Source: Oidiodendron maius Zn (lineage: Eukaryota > Ascomycota > Leotiomycetes > Myxotrichaceae). From it: a DNA stretch of 64,000 nt. A model generated the notes under the pieces. That model did no database searches. It was not told the origin of the DNA and saw only the letters and a program-made list of their open reading frames with translations. Within the stretch, counting starts at the first letter, position 1, and each line of letters starts with the position of its first letter. Position numbers and translations under genes: made by a program. Location of the stretch: assembly GCA_000827325.1 (NCBI GenBank), contig KN832897.1, forward strand, positions 180,994-244,993. The letters are read 5' to 3'. Positions 1 through 11,776 of this stretch are shown piece after piece.

Positions 1-827
1 GCCATAGCCAGGAACCCTTGGAGTCGGCATTTGCCATTGCTGATCTGGACAGGACTGGTCGGCCAGTAGACTTCTGGACCTTCCTTAAGAATGATCCAGA
101 CGGAAAGCCAAAGGGCTACCGAGCTAATCGATTTGCAGAGGCAATGCAAGCAATTTCGGCATCTTCATCCATTAAACCTGACGAAATTGTCAAGCTTGGT
201 TTTGACTGGAACAGTCTCGGCGAGGCAACAGTTGTAGACGTAAGTCTTCTACCTTCGACTTGTGTACCAGTATAGGTCGCTAATCATTTATGCTTCCAGT
301 TGGGAGGCTCCAGGGGTCATGATGCCATCGCCCAGGCTAAACACTTTCCCAAACTCAAATACATTGTCCAGGATCTCCCAGAAGTAGAAGAGGCTTTCAA
401 CTCGAATTTGCCCAAGGAGCTTGCTCACCGGGTCTCGTTCCAACCGCATGACTTCTTTCAGCCACAGAATATACAAGCAGATGTATACTTTATGAAGGTG
501 GTCCTCCATGACTGGCCTGATAAGTACGCCGCTCAAATTGTGAACAACCTGCTCCCTTATCTGAAGAAGGGCAGCCGACTGGTGCTATGTGAAGGGGTGC
601 AGCCTGAATCGTACGATGTACATGGAAATGCCATAATCCCACTATTTGTAAGACGATTACTATCGAGCATGGACCTCCAGATGTTGGTAGGAGCCAATTG
701 TTTGGAACGCCGTCTGACAGACTGGAAGGATCTCCTTGCTCAGGTTGACAAGAAGCTCGAGATACGCAATGTGGCAAGCTTCCCTGGTGCAGTGTTGAGC
801 ATTATTAACATTGGCTATAACACTTGA
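1..827 (+). CDS. SAM-dependent O-methyltransferase, 3' part only (starts before the window)
   Basis: This is the C-terminal ~255 residues of a class-I-fold O-methyltransferase of the COMT/AflP-like family, which methylates hydroxyls of phenolic or polyketide metabolites with SAM. It is open from base 3 in the same frame with no start, so the gene begins upstream of the window. Exon 1 ends at 239. A 60-nt intron at 240-299 (GTAAGT...TTCCAG) restores the frame and rebuilds the SAM-binding loop as VVDLGGSRGHD. Further family features are DLPEV, then HDFFQPQ, then VVLHDWPD, whose His is the usual catalytic base, and a conserved LVLCEG strand. The stop is at 825-827. Its place at the edge of a cluster suggests a tailoring enzyme, but this is inference; the substrate cannot be read. 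No internal stops are seen, so the visible part looks functional. Confidence 0.85.
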
Positions 828-1047
828 CCTCTTTAATCAATATTTTATATAATAGACGAAGCTTGAATACTGGACGGCATTTTTTTGGCTCCTGTTATAT
901 CGACACCCAGGGGGTATCGATTTTTATCGCATGTAACATAATTAGCACCTAACATTGGTAGTTAGTTCCTGACGGACTCTCTAGATATACAGAGAGAGAG
1001 AACGAGGTTTGGGAGGAGAATGACAGAATAATCTTTAAACCAATCAC

Positions 1048-1081
<34 letters not shown>

Positions 1082-1528
1082 GACAATATTATTATAGAAA
1101 GAATATATTAAAATAAAAATAGCTATATCTATAAGTGTGCCTATATAGAGGCTGGCGTAAAGGCAGGGAATCACAGGCGCAACACGTGTAACGATATCGT
1201 ATAAGCTCACAGGATAACTCCTGTATCCTGCAGCAAGAATCAATTCAAGAGACAGACTATTTCTTACAGGGCCCTTAGAGAGGATCACTCTCTTTTTATC
1301 AGAGTCCCACTCCCATAATCTAGGAGTCGTCGTGGCTAGTGCGTCTCAGCTGCGCTCTGTGTCTCATCTAACCACGTGATGACCATTCGGCCATAACATT
1401 AAGTATATATTATATATCCTTTAGAATCTAGGATTTAGAGGATTTATATAAGTTAATAAGAGGCTAAATGGGTCTATATAAAGTAGCCTTTACTCTAGTA
1501 TAGCTATACTTAATTAGTTGTCTCTATA
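828..1528. other. Intergenic AT-rich stretch, no gene seen
   Basis: There is no supportable gene between the methyltransferase stop and the solo LTR. The stretch is AT-rich, with a (TA)n run near 1049-1078 and a more balanced block at about 1290-1400 that may be a decayed repeat. The reverse-strand reading frame at 962-1288 is low-complexity and runs through the TA repeat, so it is not called. Confidence 0.6.
1049..1078. repeat. (TA)n microsatellite
   Basis: About 14 uninterrupted TA units are visible directly in the sequence, in the non-coding gap downstream of the methyltransferase. Confidence 0.95.
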
Positions 1529-1533
1529 TCACT

Positions 1534-1873
1534 TCTTGAAGCAGAGGTTCAGTAGTGCGCAGGTTGTAGTCAGGAATCAAGGTGAAACTCAGTTATATTG
1601 ACTATAGGTTTTCGGCATAGCAGTATGCGGAAAGGCTTTCGGCATAGCTGATATGCTAAAAGCAGTGAATGACTTAAATGATGCAGAGACAACTTAAGGA
1701 ACCTCCTTAGGAATGCAATACAGTCCTTATATACATGCTTCCAGTCTTGTAGGACTCGTAAGCTCTATACGCAAGCTCAATGCAAGAGGACTGGGCACTC
1801 AATGCATAGGCTCTGTGCGTGTATCAGTGCTGTATCACCTCTCATATGCTTGAGGCCCTGATATCAGTCAACA
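1534..1873 (+). repeat. Solo LTR (family TSTTGAA...TCAACA), copy 1
   Basis: One of four related LTR-like copies in the window (others at 32671, 32986 and 53245). It begins TCTTGAAGCAGAGG, contains the shared core GAATCAAGGTGAAACTCAGT, and ends CAGTCAACA. The 5-bp direct repeat TCACT lies on both sides (1529-1533 and 1874-1878), which is the target duplication expected of an LTR retroelement. This copy carries extra sequence with two TTTCGGCATAGC motifs that the other copies lack. No internal retroelement genes accompany it, so recombination between LTRs is the likely origin. Confidence 0.8.
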
Positions 1874-1880
1874 TCACTTA

Positions 1881-1952
1881 ATAGTTAATATAACCAAGTT
1901 TCACCTTGATATCCGATTATAACCTGTATATTAACCTGACCTCTACTTAAGA
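1881..1952 (-). repeat. Partial copy of the same LTR, inverted
   Basis: On the minus strand this segment reads as the first ~70 bases of the LTR family at 1534-1873, including the core ATCAAGGTGAAACTTGG. It lies head-to-head against copy 1, leaving a large inverted repeat between about 1540 and 1952. It has several C-to-T-like differences. Confidence 0.6.
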
Positions 1953-2017
1953 GAGATCATTATAAATTCTTGGCAAGAGGTCAAAAGTTTCTATATGATA
2001 AGCGGTGTAAATCCTAT

Positions 2018-3817
2018 CTACTTCCAACGGATACAGACTTCTTGTCGAATTTTATTTACAATATATAATAGATCTCTCCTACTATTCCTAGAAAAACAGA
2101 CAAATTCCGCAATAATACCAGCTAAGTTTGTTACGGAAGGCTCAGGGACAATATCGCCACGCTGATAGAAACACGTGGTGCTAGAAACATGTGCCATTAG
2201 GTCCGGCCGACGTTGCCGTAGCTCCTCCATTATATCATCGCTGTCAAGAGTACCGCCGCGAGTCACGGTTATTGGCACGAGATCGCACCAGAGCTGTGGG
2301 CCGTTGAGGAATGGCTGAGACAAAGCTCGTAGTCGCCGAGAGTCTCCTGTTGCAGAGAGAAGCCAAAGAGCCGCAAAATCAACTCCATAGGTATATGCCG
2401 TAGGATAAACACCGGCTACTCCTGGACATCTCGCATTGACTTCTAGGATAAATATACTTGGGGATGTTGGCTGAGAATTGTAGTGTTGACGGAGATCTGT
2501 GATGCCATCTTCCACTGTATATTGCGAATTTGACCCACAGACTCGAGCTTCCACGTGGAAAACACCAGTCCGAAAACCTAGATTATCAACAAGCAGCCGC
2601 TGAATTGTATCCTTTATGACAAGAATTTCTAGCTCGCTCAGACCAGAAGGGTACACCATGTCACGTTCTAGGAACGAATCAGTCTTTCTACTTTCCTTTT
2701 CGTCGGCCGTGCATGGAAAATTGTCAACAACTTCGGAGAATAAAACTTCTCCGTCCAACATGGCAAAATTGGCATCAATCTCAGGCCCACCAATATAGTT
2801 CTCAACGATGATTCCAGACTTGCTGCTGTAGTTTTCAATTTCCGTTACGGCATCGAAGAGCTGCTGCATATTGGTGACTTTGGAAACTCCTACGGAGCCC
2901 TGACCTTCGCACGGCTTTACCACAAGCGGAAATTCCAGAGGCTTTGGGTGCAAATTAATCTGCTCCTTCAGATGATGGAGATCTCGAGCGTACAATAGTT
3001 GGGAGCAGTTTTCCATAGCTCTTTGCCTCATTGCGAATTTATTGACACATGCCTCAACTGCTGATGGAGGCGAAGTCGGTAGTCCTAACTCCTCCGCTAC
3101 TCTCGCCGCTGTTACTAGAAGTTGATCTCTATAAGCAAGAATACCACTGATAATCTCTGGCTGGTTCTTTAGAGCTTCCACTATTCGGGATTTCAATCCG
3201 TTGTCTACGGTCATGTCAACGGTTATAATTTCGTCCCGACAGTGGGAATAAGCCTTGTCGTCATTACTGTCCACGAGTAGTAGCCGAATCCCAAGGCTTT
3301 GCGCTGCGGCATAGAACGTTTCCATCGATTGAACTCTATGGTGCCCTAGTGCAACTATTACCTGCCTCAGTGGAGTTGAAGGCAGCACCCATGGAATTGA
3401 CATTCGGATGGTCAATTGACTGTCAACGAAATCCAGGACTTCAATCGACGACAACGCTGTGCTCTGTTGGAGAACAATTCCACCCGATGCACAGTATATC
3501 AACTGCTGAAAGCTTTCAGGGTCGGCTAAAGAAAGACTTCGGTGGGTTATTTCTTCGAACGGCGTAAGAAATTCCTGGATGCTTTGTACATGCTCGCAAC
3601 CGGCCATTCGTTGGTGGATGATATTTGAGCGAACAACATATCCCCTTCCAGTTGGAATTAATAATTTTATGGCCAACTCGTTGAACCCTGGATGTTTTAA
3701 TCGTGACGCTAGATGTGAGATTATAAAAGCCATAGAGGTTTTCGGAAGAGTGCCTAGGCCGTTACTTTCGCATCGACTATGTTCGTCGAGAGACTCAACA
3801 CAAAGTTCTGTAGTCAA
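2018..3817 (-). CDS. ATP-grasp amide ligase, carnosine-synthase-like (N-terminus unresolved)
   Basis: ATP-grasp ligases join a carboxylate to an amine through an acyl-phosphate, using ATP; carnosine synthases form beta-alanyl or related dipeptides. The open frame translates to ~599 residues from 3817. An N-terminal Rossmann-like region (about 150-250) is followed by the ATP-grasp core: the glycine-rich loop VVKPCEGQGSVGVSK around residues 299-313 with its ATP-binding Lys, IIVENYIGGPEID around 336-348, and FILEVNARCPG around 456-466, whose Glu and Asn/Arg bind Mg-ATP. The frame stays open upstream to 3964 without an ATG. The first in-frame Met is about residue 29, so the true start probably lies in an upstream exon or is blurred by an indel. 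It diverges from the ABC transporter across a MITE. It is likely to form an amide bond in the cluster product; this is inference. Confidence 0.8.
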   Translation of the reverse strand: MTTELCVESLDEHSRCESNGLGTLPKTSMAFIISHLASRLKHPGFNELAIKLLIPTGRGYVVRSNIIHQRMAGCEHVQSIQEFLTPFEEITHRSLSLADPESFQQLIYCASGGIVLQQSTALSSIEVLDFVDSQLTIRMSIPWVLPSTPLRQVIVALGHHRVQSMETFYAAAQSLGIRLLLVDSNDDKAYSHCRDEIITVDMTVDNGLKSRIVEALKNQPEIISGILAYRDQLLVTAARVAEELGLPTSPPSAVEACVNKFAMRQRAMENCSQLLYARDLHHLKEQINLHPKPLEFPLVVKPCEGQGSVGVSKVTNMQQLFDAVTEIENYSSKSGIIVENYIGGPEIDANFAMLDGEVLFSEVVDNFPCTADEKESRKTDSFLERDMVYPSGLSELEILVIKDTIQRLLVDNLGFRTGVFHVEARVCGSNSQYTVEDGITDLRQHYNSQPTSPSIFILEVNARCPGVAGVYPTAYTYGVDFAALWLLSATGDSRRLRALSQPFLNGPQLWCDLVPITVTRGGTLDSDDIMEELRQRRPDLMAHVSSTTCFYQRGDIVPEPSVTNLAGIIAEFVCFSRNSRRDLLYIVNKIRQEVCIRWK

Positions 3818-4212
3818 GCCGTCTTCCTGCTTTGTCGTAAAGAGAAGGTCTAGTGTGTTGAACGATGATGTCGGAGTTGGTTCTAAACTAAACTCGGCTG
3901 CTTTAGCTCTCCACCGACAAACTACTTGTTCTATTTCGACATTAGAGAGTTTGTGCTGTATAAATTATGCCCAAAAACGTACGATCAACTTCGGGTAGCC
4001 GTATCATGCAACTTTGCCAAATATCCATTACTACGACTATGTTCTGTCTAAATTATAAAGGGTGGGAGCGATAGGTAGAAAGTAGTAGAAGACGAAAGAG
4101 GTCCTCAGGCTGTCTCAAGTGTAAATAGCAAATCGACAAGAATGGGCTGTGAAGCTGCTTATGCGTGAAGTAGCTAGTTCTGAAGGTGGTGGGCTCCCTA
4201 CTCATATATGTA

Positions 4213-4796
4213 GGACCAGGCTATATCCCGACCATTTAGTGGCTAAATCTCGACCACCTTTTCGCCCTAGGGACAGATAGCTCAGCCTATCACGTGTACC
4301 TGTGTGCCAGTGCTTTTTTCTAACGATCGCATGTACCTCTAATGCGTAGCACCTAATATAGTAAAGAACTTCCTAAATACTAGTGTCTACGTCAGTGTAG
4401 TCAATTACTCCGCCTTTAATAAGTGATATAGATGCAGTTGCAGCATTGACTAGAATATCAGACTGATATATTGATGATATACCACGTATATAATCCCTCT
4501 CCTTTCAGTTCCAGCAATGTACATATCCCGGTGGCCATTTGAAGCTGAACTAGCTCTGAATTAACAATATAAAGAGGCTGGTGCGGCCTATTCAAGGTAG
4601 GTGGAGTTGAACTAGAAGGGATCTCAAAGGCGGAAGGCTCTATACCACGGCTCCTTTAGGTGATACGCATTAGAGACACATGCGATCGCGTAGAAAAAGC
4701 ACTGGCACACAGGTACACGTGAGAGTCTCAGCTATCTGTACCTAAAGCGGAAAGGCGGTCGGGATTTAGCGGCTAAGTGGTCGGGGTAGCCTGGCC
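4213..4796. mobile_element. MITE with ~150-bp terminal inverted repeats and TA target duplication
   Basis: The left end (GGACCAGGCTATATCCCGAC) and the right end read in reverse (GGCCAGGCTACCCCGACC) match for about 150 bp with scattered differences, sharing motifs such as CACGTGTACCTGTGTGCCAG near 4290 and 4700. The element is 584 bp, is flanked by TA on both sides (4211-4212 and 4797-4798), and has no coding capacity. TA duplication and inverted ends fit a Tc1/mariner/pogo-type non-autonomous element. It sits between the divergent ATP-grasp and ABC transporter genes. Confidence 0.85.
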
Positions 4797-4798
4797 TA

Positions 4799-5804
4799 TA
4801 CGTAGTACATATTTGGGCTTGTTACTTGCCAGCACTAACAAGGTATGTGATTATTCCCATTCCCCATGCCGCACCACTGACCTCGCATAATCGCTGGATT
4901 CAACTACGTATATTTCGTTAAATCTGACCATTCTATTGGCGAAGTCTCCGATCAGTTTAATTAGAAGGAAGAAAGTAAGACAATTGTACGCCGCAAATGA
5001 GCAAATTCTGTGCCGCAATACCTGATACGAGTCGTCTTGCGCTTCCCTTTCATTTTACCCTGCCCTCTTGTCTTTTGACGTAAGTAATACCGGTTTTACG
5101 CCGCGATGAGCGTAAGCATTAGTAGTCGTGCTAAGGTGCATGCTTCATTCGACTCTGGTTTCAACAATTTGCTTCGCTGCCTTCCTTCGTTCCCTGGGTT
5201 CTTTGCCGGGGTTCACTCCAGGGGTACCTTACACTATGGATCATTTGTCAAGTGTGCGACTATCTTACATGGGCTCCATCGCATCTCGCTCTCAATTCCG
5301 TACACACCGCTTCCTGAACTTACAAGAGCTTTGTTCTTTGACATCCGTGACCCACTCCAACGGCGGAGTTGTTGAACCAACCAAACCAACTTCGAAGGCA
5401 CCAACATTGGGGGCCTCGGAATTGCCACCAGGGCATACGCCTGGGAATATGGTTCGGCCGTTAGTGGTAGTAAGTTACAATGTCGCTCCGCGGCGCTCCT
5501 GGCGTAAAACCACCGCTCGGGCGTTTCTAGGATCATTCTAAAATATCTCTATTCGACATCGAAGTGACCTTCCGAAGCCGGATAATTACGCAATTACACT
5601 AGCGAGTAGCACACAAAATTGCAGCCATTAATGGTCTCGGGAATCCGTGCCGGGTCAGTGCTCTTACGGAGTACAAGATAATTTGGTCAGCGTCTCCTAC
5701 CCGAACAATCCACTCTGCCTTATGTGAAGGCTACTACTGTCTTGTTCTCAGTCCTTTTAACCTACGTTTGCTGCAATGCTCCACTACCCAATCTTTTACT
5801 AATA
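4799..5804. other. Upstream region of the ABC transporter, no convincing gene
   Basis: About 1 kb separates the MITE from the transporter start. Two overlapping plus-strand frames (5106-5541) and a minus-strand frame are open, but none shows recognisable motifs or a consistent frame choice. I read the stretch as promoter plus unique non-coding DNA. A small upstream exon cannot be excluded. Confidence 0.5.
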
Positions 5805-8800
5805 ATGAACTTCTCTGGTTGCATCGACGACGATTCTTTCGGACCAGCAGTTCACGGTTGTCGGGATAACTTCGATTTCACGATTAAGTTCGAGAACATT
5901 TTCTTCTCTATCATCCCGGCATCCTTATTTATTGTTATTTGCCTCGGAAGGATCATTATCCTCAGTCGTCGACCGGAAGCTGTCAGTGGATCCATTTTGC
6001 GGGTCATTAAATTCGCAGCCACCAATGCTTACAGTGCAATTCAACTATCACTTCTTATTTTCAGCACGAATTCGACCAAGCCCAGAGAGCTATTGGTAAC
6101 ATCAACAGCAGTATCATTCTGTTCGTCCATTTGTATTATAGGTCTCTCGCTTCTGGAGCATTCCCGATCGGCTCGACCATCGATTTTGTTAAACGTCTAC
6201 TTACTCCTCACTATCCTCTTTGATGTCGCACAAACGAGAACGTTGTGGCTTGCCTCCACTAACTTTCAAGAGCTCATCTTCTCGCGATTGTTCACGGCTT
6301 CTGTTGCTGTGAAGGCGATTCTCATCATTATCGAGTCCCAGCACAAATCAAGATGGGTGCAGTGGGATGTGAAGAGGCACAGCCCCGAGGAGACCAGCGG
6401 CATATTCGGTTTAAGCGCCTTTACATGGTTAATTCGGATTTTTTTAGCAGGGTACACTAAAATTCTAACTCTAGACGACCTCTTCCCTTTGGACCAAAGC
6501 ATGGCCACAGGAGCCTTACAGCTGAGGCTCATGGACAATTTGCGTTCTTCCAAATCAAAAGGACAGAAACATGGCTTTGGTCTAGCCAAAGCTTTGGCAA
6601 AGTCTCTCAAAATTCCGCTTCTACTTCCGATTGGACCAAGAGCGGCCCTTATCGCTTTCAAGTTCTGCCAACCGTTTCTTATCAACATTCTCTTGGAATA
6701 CCTGGAACAACCCGCCGATCATGCCTCAAAAAATCGCGGCTATGGCCTCATCGGCGCCACTATCCTCATATATACCGGCATAGCCGTGTTTACCGCTCTC
6801 TACTGGTACCTGCACGAGCGTACACTTTGCATGTCTCGGGGATCTCTTGCTGGTGCTGTATATAGAAAGACGACGGAGGCAAAACTTACAACTGTGGGCG
6901 TATCAGCGGCTATCACCCTGATGAGTGCCGATGTTGAACGCATCAGGCTTGGTTTCTTGAACTTGCATGAATTTTGGGCAAACTGCATTGAGGTCGGTAT
7001 CGCGGGTTGGTTGCTTTACCGACAGTAAGGAACTTCAATTCCTTGACGTCTTTTTGGATGTTGTTCGTGATCTTTCTCCTCCCGATCCATCAGCCACTTC
7101 TAAGACAAATTTCCTACCTTTTACTTATTCTGGCCTTACAAGCATAATCAGAAGCTGATTTTTTGATCACATAGACTTGGCACAGCCGTTGCTGCTCCTC
7201 TCATCGTAGTCCTCTGCTGTGTTATCGGCGGTGCATTTGCGAATAAATTTACCGGACGAAGACAAAGAGCGTGGATGAACAAGATCCAAAAGAGGGTCGG
7301 ATTGACAGCCAATGTCATATCAAACATGAAGCATCTCAAAATTTCCGGTCTCGCCGTACCTGTGGAGGAATTGATCCAAAATATGCGAGTCGATGAACTC
7401 CAAGCAGCATCCAGATTCCGGACAGTGAATGTTATTGTCATTGTTTTTGGTTACGTTCCTCTAGCACTGGCCCCCGTCATAACCTTTGCGATCACGTCCC
7501 GGACTCTTGATGTAACTACGATATTTACATCAATCTCATATTTGCTTTTGTTAACCGATCCTCTGAGCTATCTTTTTCAAAACAGTCCTAACCTCCTTGC
7601 GGCTTTTGCATGTTTTCAGAGGATCCAGACTTTTCTGGAGAAAGATTCCAGGGTGGATTTCCGAACGTCGAGACTGCACACTCCAGACTCCGAGCTTGAG
7701 AAATATGGATCTACCTCTGAAGAGAAAGAAAGCGAATCTAAGTCGTTTATCACCATCGCTAATGGCAATTTTGGGTGGGAAACAAATAAAATAGCCCTCA
7801 AGAATATTAATCTTGATATTCCATCGTCTCGTCTCACGATGGTAGTTGGACCTGTTGCATCAGGGAAATCTACCTTGTGTAAAGTTCTCTTGGGTGAGAT
7901 ACCCGAATATCAAGCTCAAATTACTATGAACCATAGCATTGCATCCTGCCGAGTTGGATACTGCGATCAAACTCCCTATCTATCAAACGCTTCGATCCGA
8001 GCAAACATCATCGGGTTTTCTCCGTTCAACCAACAACGATATATAGAGGTGATCGAAGCAACTATGCTAGAACCAGACCTAGCAACCTTACCCAAGGGGG
8101 ATGCAACAATAATTGGTAGCAGTGGTATTACATTAAGTGGTGGTCAAAAGCAGCGAGTTTCGATAGCGAGAGCTTTATATCTCCACACCAACTTCTTCAT
8201 TTTCGATGACATTTTGAGCGGGCTTGATGCAATCACCGAAGAAAAGGTTTTCGCCCGTGTCTTTGGTCTTCATGGTCTTTTGAGACGTCGGAATGCGACA
8301 GTAGTGTTATGTACGAACACTGTCAGGCGTCTACCGTTTGCTAATCACATTGTCGCCTTGAGAGTGGATGGGAGTATTGTCGAACAAGGGTCATTCCGAA
8401 AACTCCTCACTAACTGGAAGTATGTGCACAATCTCGGATTCAAGGCAACTGACGATATAATGCTGGATGCAAATGATGACGATATAACACTGGAAGAAGG
8501 CCCTTTGAGTATGGAGACTGAAGAAAGCACAGACACAGAACTTCAAAAGGTCGCTACAGGACAACTTGTCACCCAGAGCCACATCGACGAGAAGAAGAGA
8601 ATGAATGGAGACTCTGCTGTCTATATGTATTACATGAAAAGCCTTGGAAAGAGATCTATCGCAGCTTTCCTTATATTCGGCGTTGGATGGGGATTTTCCT
8701 ACAACTTTGGCAACATATGGCTGACATATTGGTCCGAAGACGTCGGTTCCGCCCACCCACGGCGGACAAACTCTTTTTACATCGGCATATACGCTTCGTT

Positions 8801-10625
8801 CCAACTCCTCTACCTCGCATCGCTCTTATTTTCTTTCATGGTCTGCTATCGGACAATGATCAGTGTCTCTGGATCGAAACTCCACAAAGCTGCATTGAAC
8901 ACGGTGATCAACGCACCCTTGAGATTCTTCGCCACTACAGATACTGGACTGGTCACAAACCTCTTTTCTCAAGACATGACACTCATTGACAATGAGATGC
9001 CCGTAGCGTTAACCAATCTCGTGCTTGATAGCTTCAATGCTTTGGGAATGGCTGCAGTGATTGCGACATCGTCTCCATTCCTCGCCATCACTTACCCCTT
9101 TCTGTTCGTGATCCTCTATGGGATTCAGAAATTCTATCTCCGCACATCACGGCAAATACGGCTTCTGGATCTTGAAGCGAAAAGTCCCCTGTAGTAAGTT
9201 ATGGATTTAGTTCTTGGAAATTCTTCGAGACATTGACTGACTAAACTTCGAACTAGCACCCACTTCCTCGATACAATCAGAGGAGTCACGACTTTTCGCG
9301 CCTTTGGATGGGTCCAAGATGGGATTGACTTGAACAATCGCCTCCTTGACGCATCTCAGAGACCCACATATCTCCTCGCCATGGTTCAAAGGTGGCTAGG
9401 ATTTACTCTCCAGATGATCGTCTGTATTCTAGCAGTTGTGGTAGTCACACTAGCTACACAAGTTCGGTCCAGTACTGCTATGACTGGTGCCAGCTTAGTC
9501 ACGCTTATGACATTCGGCGATATCTTGAAGTATATTATCAGGTGGTGGACTCAGCTTGAGACGTCTATTGGTGCTGTAAGCCGGTTGAAGAGCTTTGGTG
9601 AAAAGGTTAAGTCGGAAAGCTTAGATGGTGAAGATGTAAAACCGCCAAGGGAATGGCCTCTGAGAGGTGCTATTGAGATCAGTGGAGTCTCAGCTTCCTA
9701 TAGGTAAGTCCTCACGTGATTGTAGACCGTTGCATCGAGGTCTTTATTAATCTTGCATATAGTGACCTCAGTGAACCTGCTCGTGAGACAACAATTAATG
9801 ATGATATTTTAAGGGAAGCTTCACAATCTCTAGCTCTTAAAGATCTCACCCTCTCCATCGAGCCAGGAGAAAAGGTTGCGATCTGTGGACGAAGTGGAAG
9901 GTATATCCACGTCTTCCTTCCTAGACCAGCACCAACTAACAAATTGCGATAGTGGAAAATCGTCAACAATACTCCTCCTCCTCCGTCTCCTCGATCCCGT
10001 ACCCTCCTACTCCCACACTATGACAATTGATGATATCCCCCTCCACAAACTCGATCGACAAACCCTCCGCGAGCGAATAATCGCCGTCCCACAAGACGCC
10101 GTGTTCCTTCCAGACGGATCTTCCGTAATGGCTAACCTCGACCCCTTCAATACCTCCAATGAAGCCGAGTGTCGTGCCGTTCTCGAGACCGTAGGTCTTT
10201 TGAAGTTCATTGACGAACGAGGAGGTTTAAGCGAAGGGTTTGCAGCTGATACTCTTTCTCATGGCCAGAAACAATTATTTAGTCTCGCGCGTGCTATTCT
10301 CAAGCATAGAATTCGGAGGCGAGACTACGAGGCAGACTTTAGTACTACGACTAGCCATCAAGGGAATGGTGGGATTTTGCTGTTGGACGAAGTAAGTTCG
10401 AGTGTAGATCAGGATACGGAACGGGCTATGCAAAAAGTCATCAGGGAGGAGTTCGAGAGTTATACTATTGTTATGGTTAGTCATCGGCTAGAGATGGTTA
10501 TGGATTTTGATACTGTGGTTGTGATGGAGAGGGGGAGTGTAGTTGAGTCGGGGAACCCTAAGACTTTAGTTGATATGAATGGGAGTCACTTTAAAGAATT
10601 GTGGCTAGCTAGGAGTAACGCTTGA
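5805..10625 (+). CDS. ABC transporter, ABCC/MRP type, five exons, 1498 aa
   Basis: A full-length fungal multidrug-resistance-protein-type exporter of the plasma or vacuolar membrane. The exons are 5805-7024, 7175-9193, 9257-9703, 9763-9900 and 9953-10625; the spliced length is a whole number of codons (1498 aa) with no stops. The start ATG at 5805 gives the family-typical N-terminus with DSFGPAVHGCRDNFDF. Order: TMD0 helices, TMD1, NBD1 (Walker A GPVASGKST near residue 632, signature LSGGQKQR near 727, Walker B FFIFDD), TMD2, NBD2 (Walker A GRSGSGKSS near 1271 split by intron 4, signature LSHGQKQ near 1376, Walker B ILLLDE). NBD1 has Asp where NBD2 has the catalytic Glu, the usual ABCC asymmetry. 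Placed between cluster enzymes, it probably exports or sequesters the product (inference). Confidence 0.93.
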
Positions 10626-11104
10626 GTCCTGTATTAGAACTACTCATTATACAGGTGGGGTTTTCTGGTAGACTATAAAGCGACCCCTAATTAGGCAGCT
10701 AACTTAAGACCGTGACTCTAGCCTTGGGATCTGTACTAATAATAGTACCTACCCTATTGATTATAGATATCATTTATAACCCTATCTTATTATTAAGTTG
10801 TAAGTTGATAAAGTTTATAATATTAGTGTTAAGATATAGTAGTCCTTACTTAATTTTCTGAATTAAAATAAGAATAAGTAATGTAAGTCAAATCTATAAT
10901 CATAGATAGAAAACTAACTAATTTTAGATTAATAAAAAGAGTGGAGGTTTAGTATAATTCTTACGACTGAAGAAGGTATAATTTAAAATAAAAGAGTTAC
11001 AGCCACTGAGTCGTTGACATCAACAATCTGCTATTGCGTTAGGGTCTTGTAGATAGTGCAACAAGCGTTCTTCGGGTCATGGACTAAAACCTCTCATGAC
11101 AATA
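10626..11104. other. AT-rich spacer downstream of the ABC transporter
   Basis: No gene is seen. The sequence becomes strongly AT-rich from about 10,740 to 11,000, which looks like decayed repeat DNA separating the intact transporter from the relic on the opposite strand. Confidence 0.5.
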
Positions 11105-11701
11105 CTAGTACGGAGCCGTGGAAACAGTCCCACGGAGGCAAATGATAACAGCCGCTCCGATGAAACCATATGCAGCGTTTCTCGGGGAGACATCCCTATC
11201 TAAGTGGCTCTCCATGTGATCCAAGAGCGCGTGAACCAGAAAGTGTTGACAGAACTTAAAGCCTACCAGTGCTAACCGTGGAAGGATAGGGAGAAGCAAT
11301 GGTCTTAACAGCGTGCGTGCCAGAGCCCTGACCAACCCAAATTCTGCCGGGATAGGTTGGTGTGAGCATGAGAAATCTTGGTAGAGCTTCTGGCGGAGGG
11401 CTTCAGTCGCAATGTGCTGGTCCAGCTTGGCGAAGTCTTTCAGATACAAGTCGTTGAAGTAGCCCTTACGAAAAAGAACATTGAGCCACGTATACGCCAC
11501 AAGACCAAAAGGCACTGACGCTTCTTCGAGAGAGCAATCCAGTGATGTTGGCTTCCTCTTACTCTCTGCCACCAACAGAGCAGTGTATACTGGAGTATAA
11601 GGATTCCACCCTTTGTCCAGGTACAGTTTCGGATCTCCCAAAGTGGAATAGCGAGCTATGCCAAAATAAGACCCAGCTGAGAGTCCAGTGATGGCGATCA
11701 C
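11105..11701 (-). pseudogene. Relic of a second ABCC-type ABC transporter (N-terminal part)
   Basis: The minus-strand frame encodes ~198 residues matching the region just before TMD1 of ABCC transporters: SVPFGLVAYTWLNVLFRKGY, then LAKLDQ-like and LLRPLLLPILPRLALVGFKF, then AAYGFIGAAVI. The equivalent stretch of the intact transporter (about 6400-6780) is recognisably homologous but clearly diverged, so this is not a recent copy. It stops abruptly at both ends: there is no N-terminal TMD0, no nucleotide-binding domain and no downstream continuation. It is a truncated gene fragment, probably left by rearrangement of the cluster. Confidence 0.75.
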
Positions 11702-11776
11702 CTGCAGAGTCGGTACGCCTCACGTAAGGCCTGCCGACTGTGCAGCAACTTGAGCGCTATCAGTTTGATGGGGTAA

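Noticed and set aside
962-1288. 108-codon minus-strand frame
   Set aside because: It is translated largely from the (TA)n microsatellite and gives low-complexity Ile/Tyr residues, not a protein.
5106-5541. Overlapping plus-strand frames of 89 and 137 codons upstream of the ABC transporter
   Set aside because: No recognisable motif, two competing frames over the same DNA plus a minus-strand frame, and no splice link to the transporter, whose family-typical N-terminus starts at 5805.
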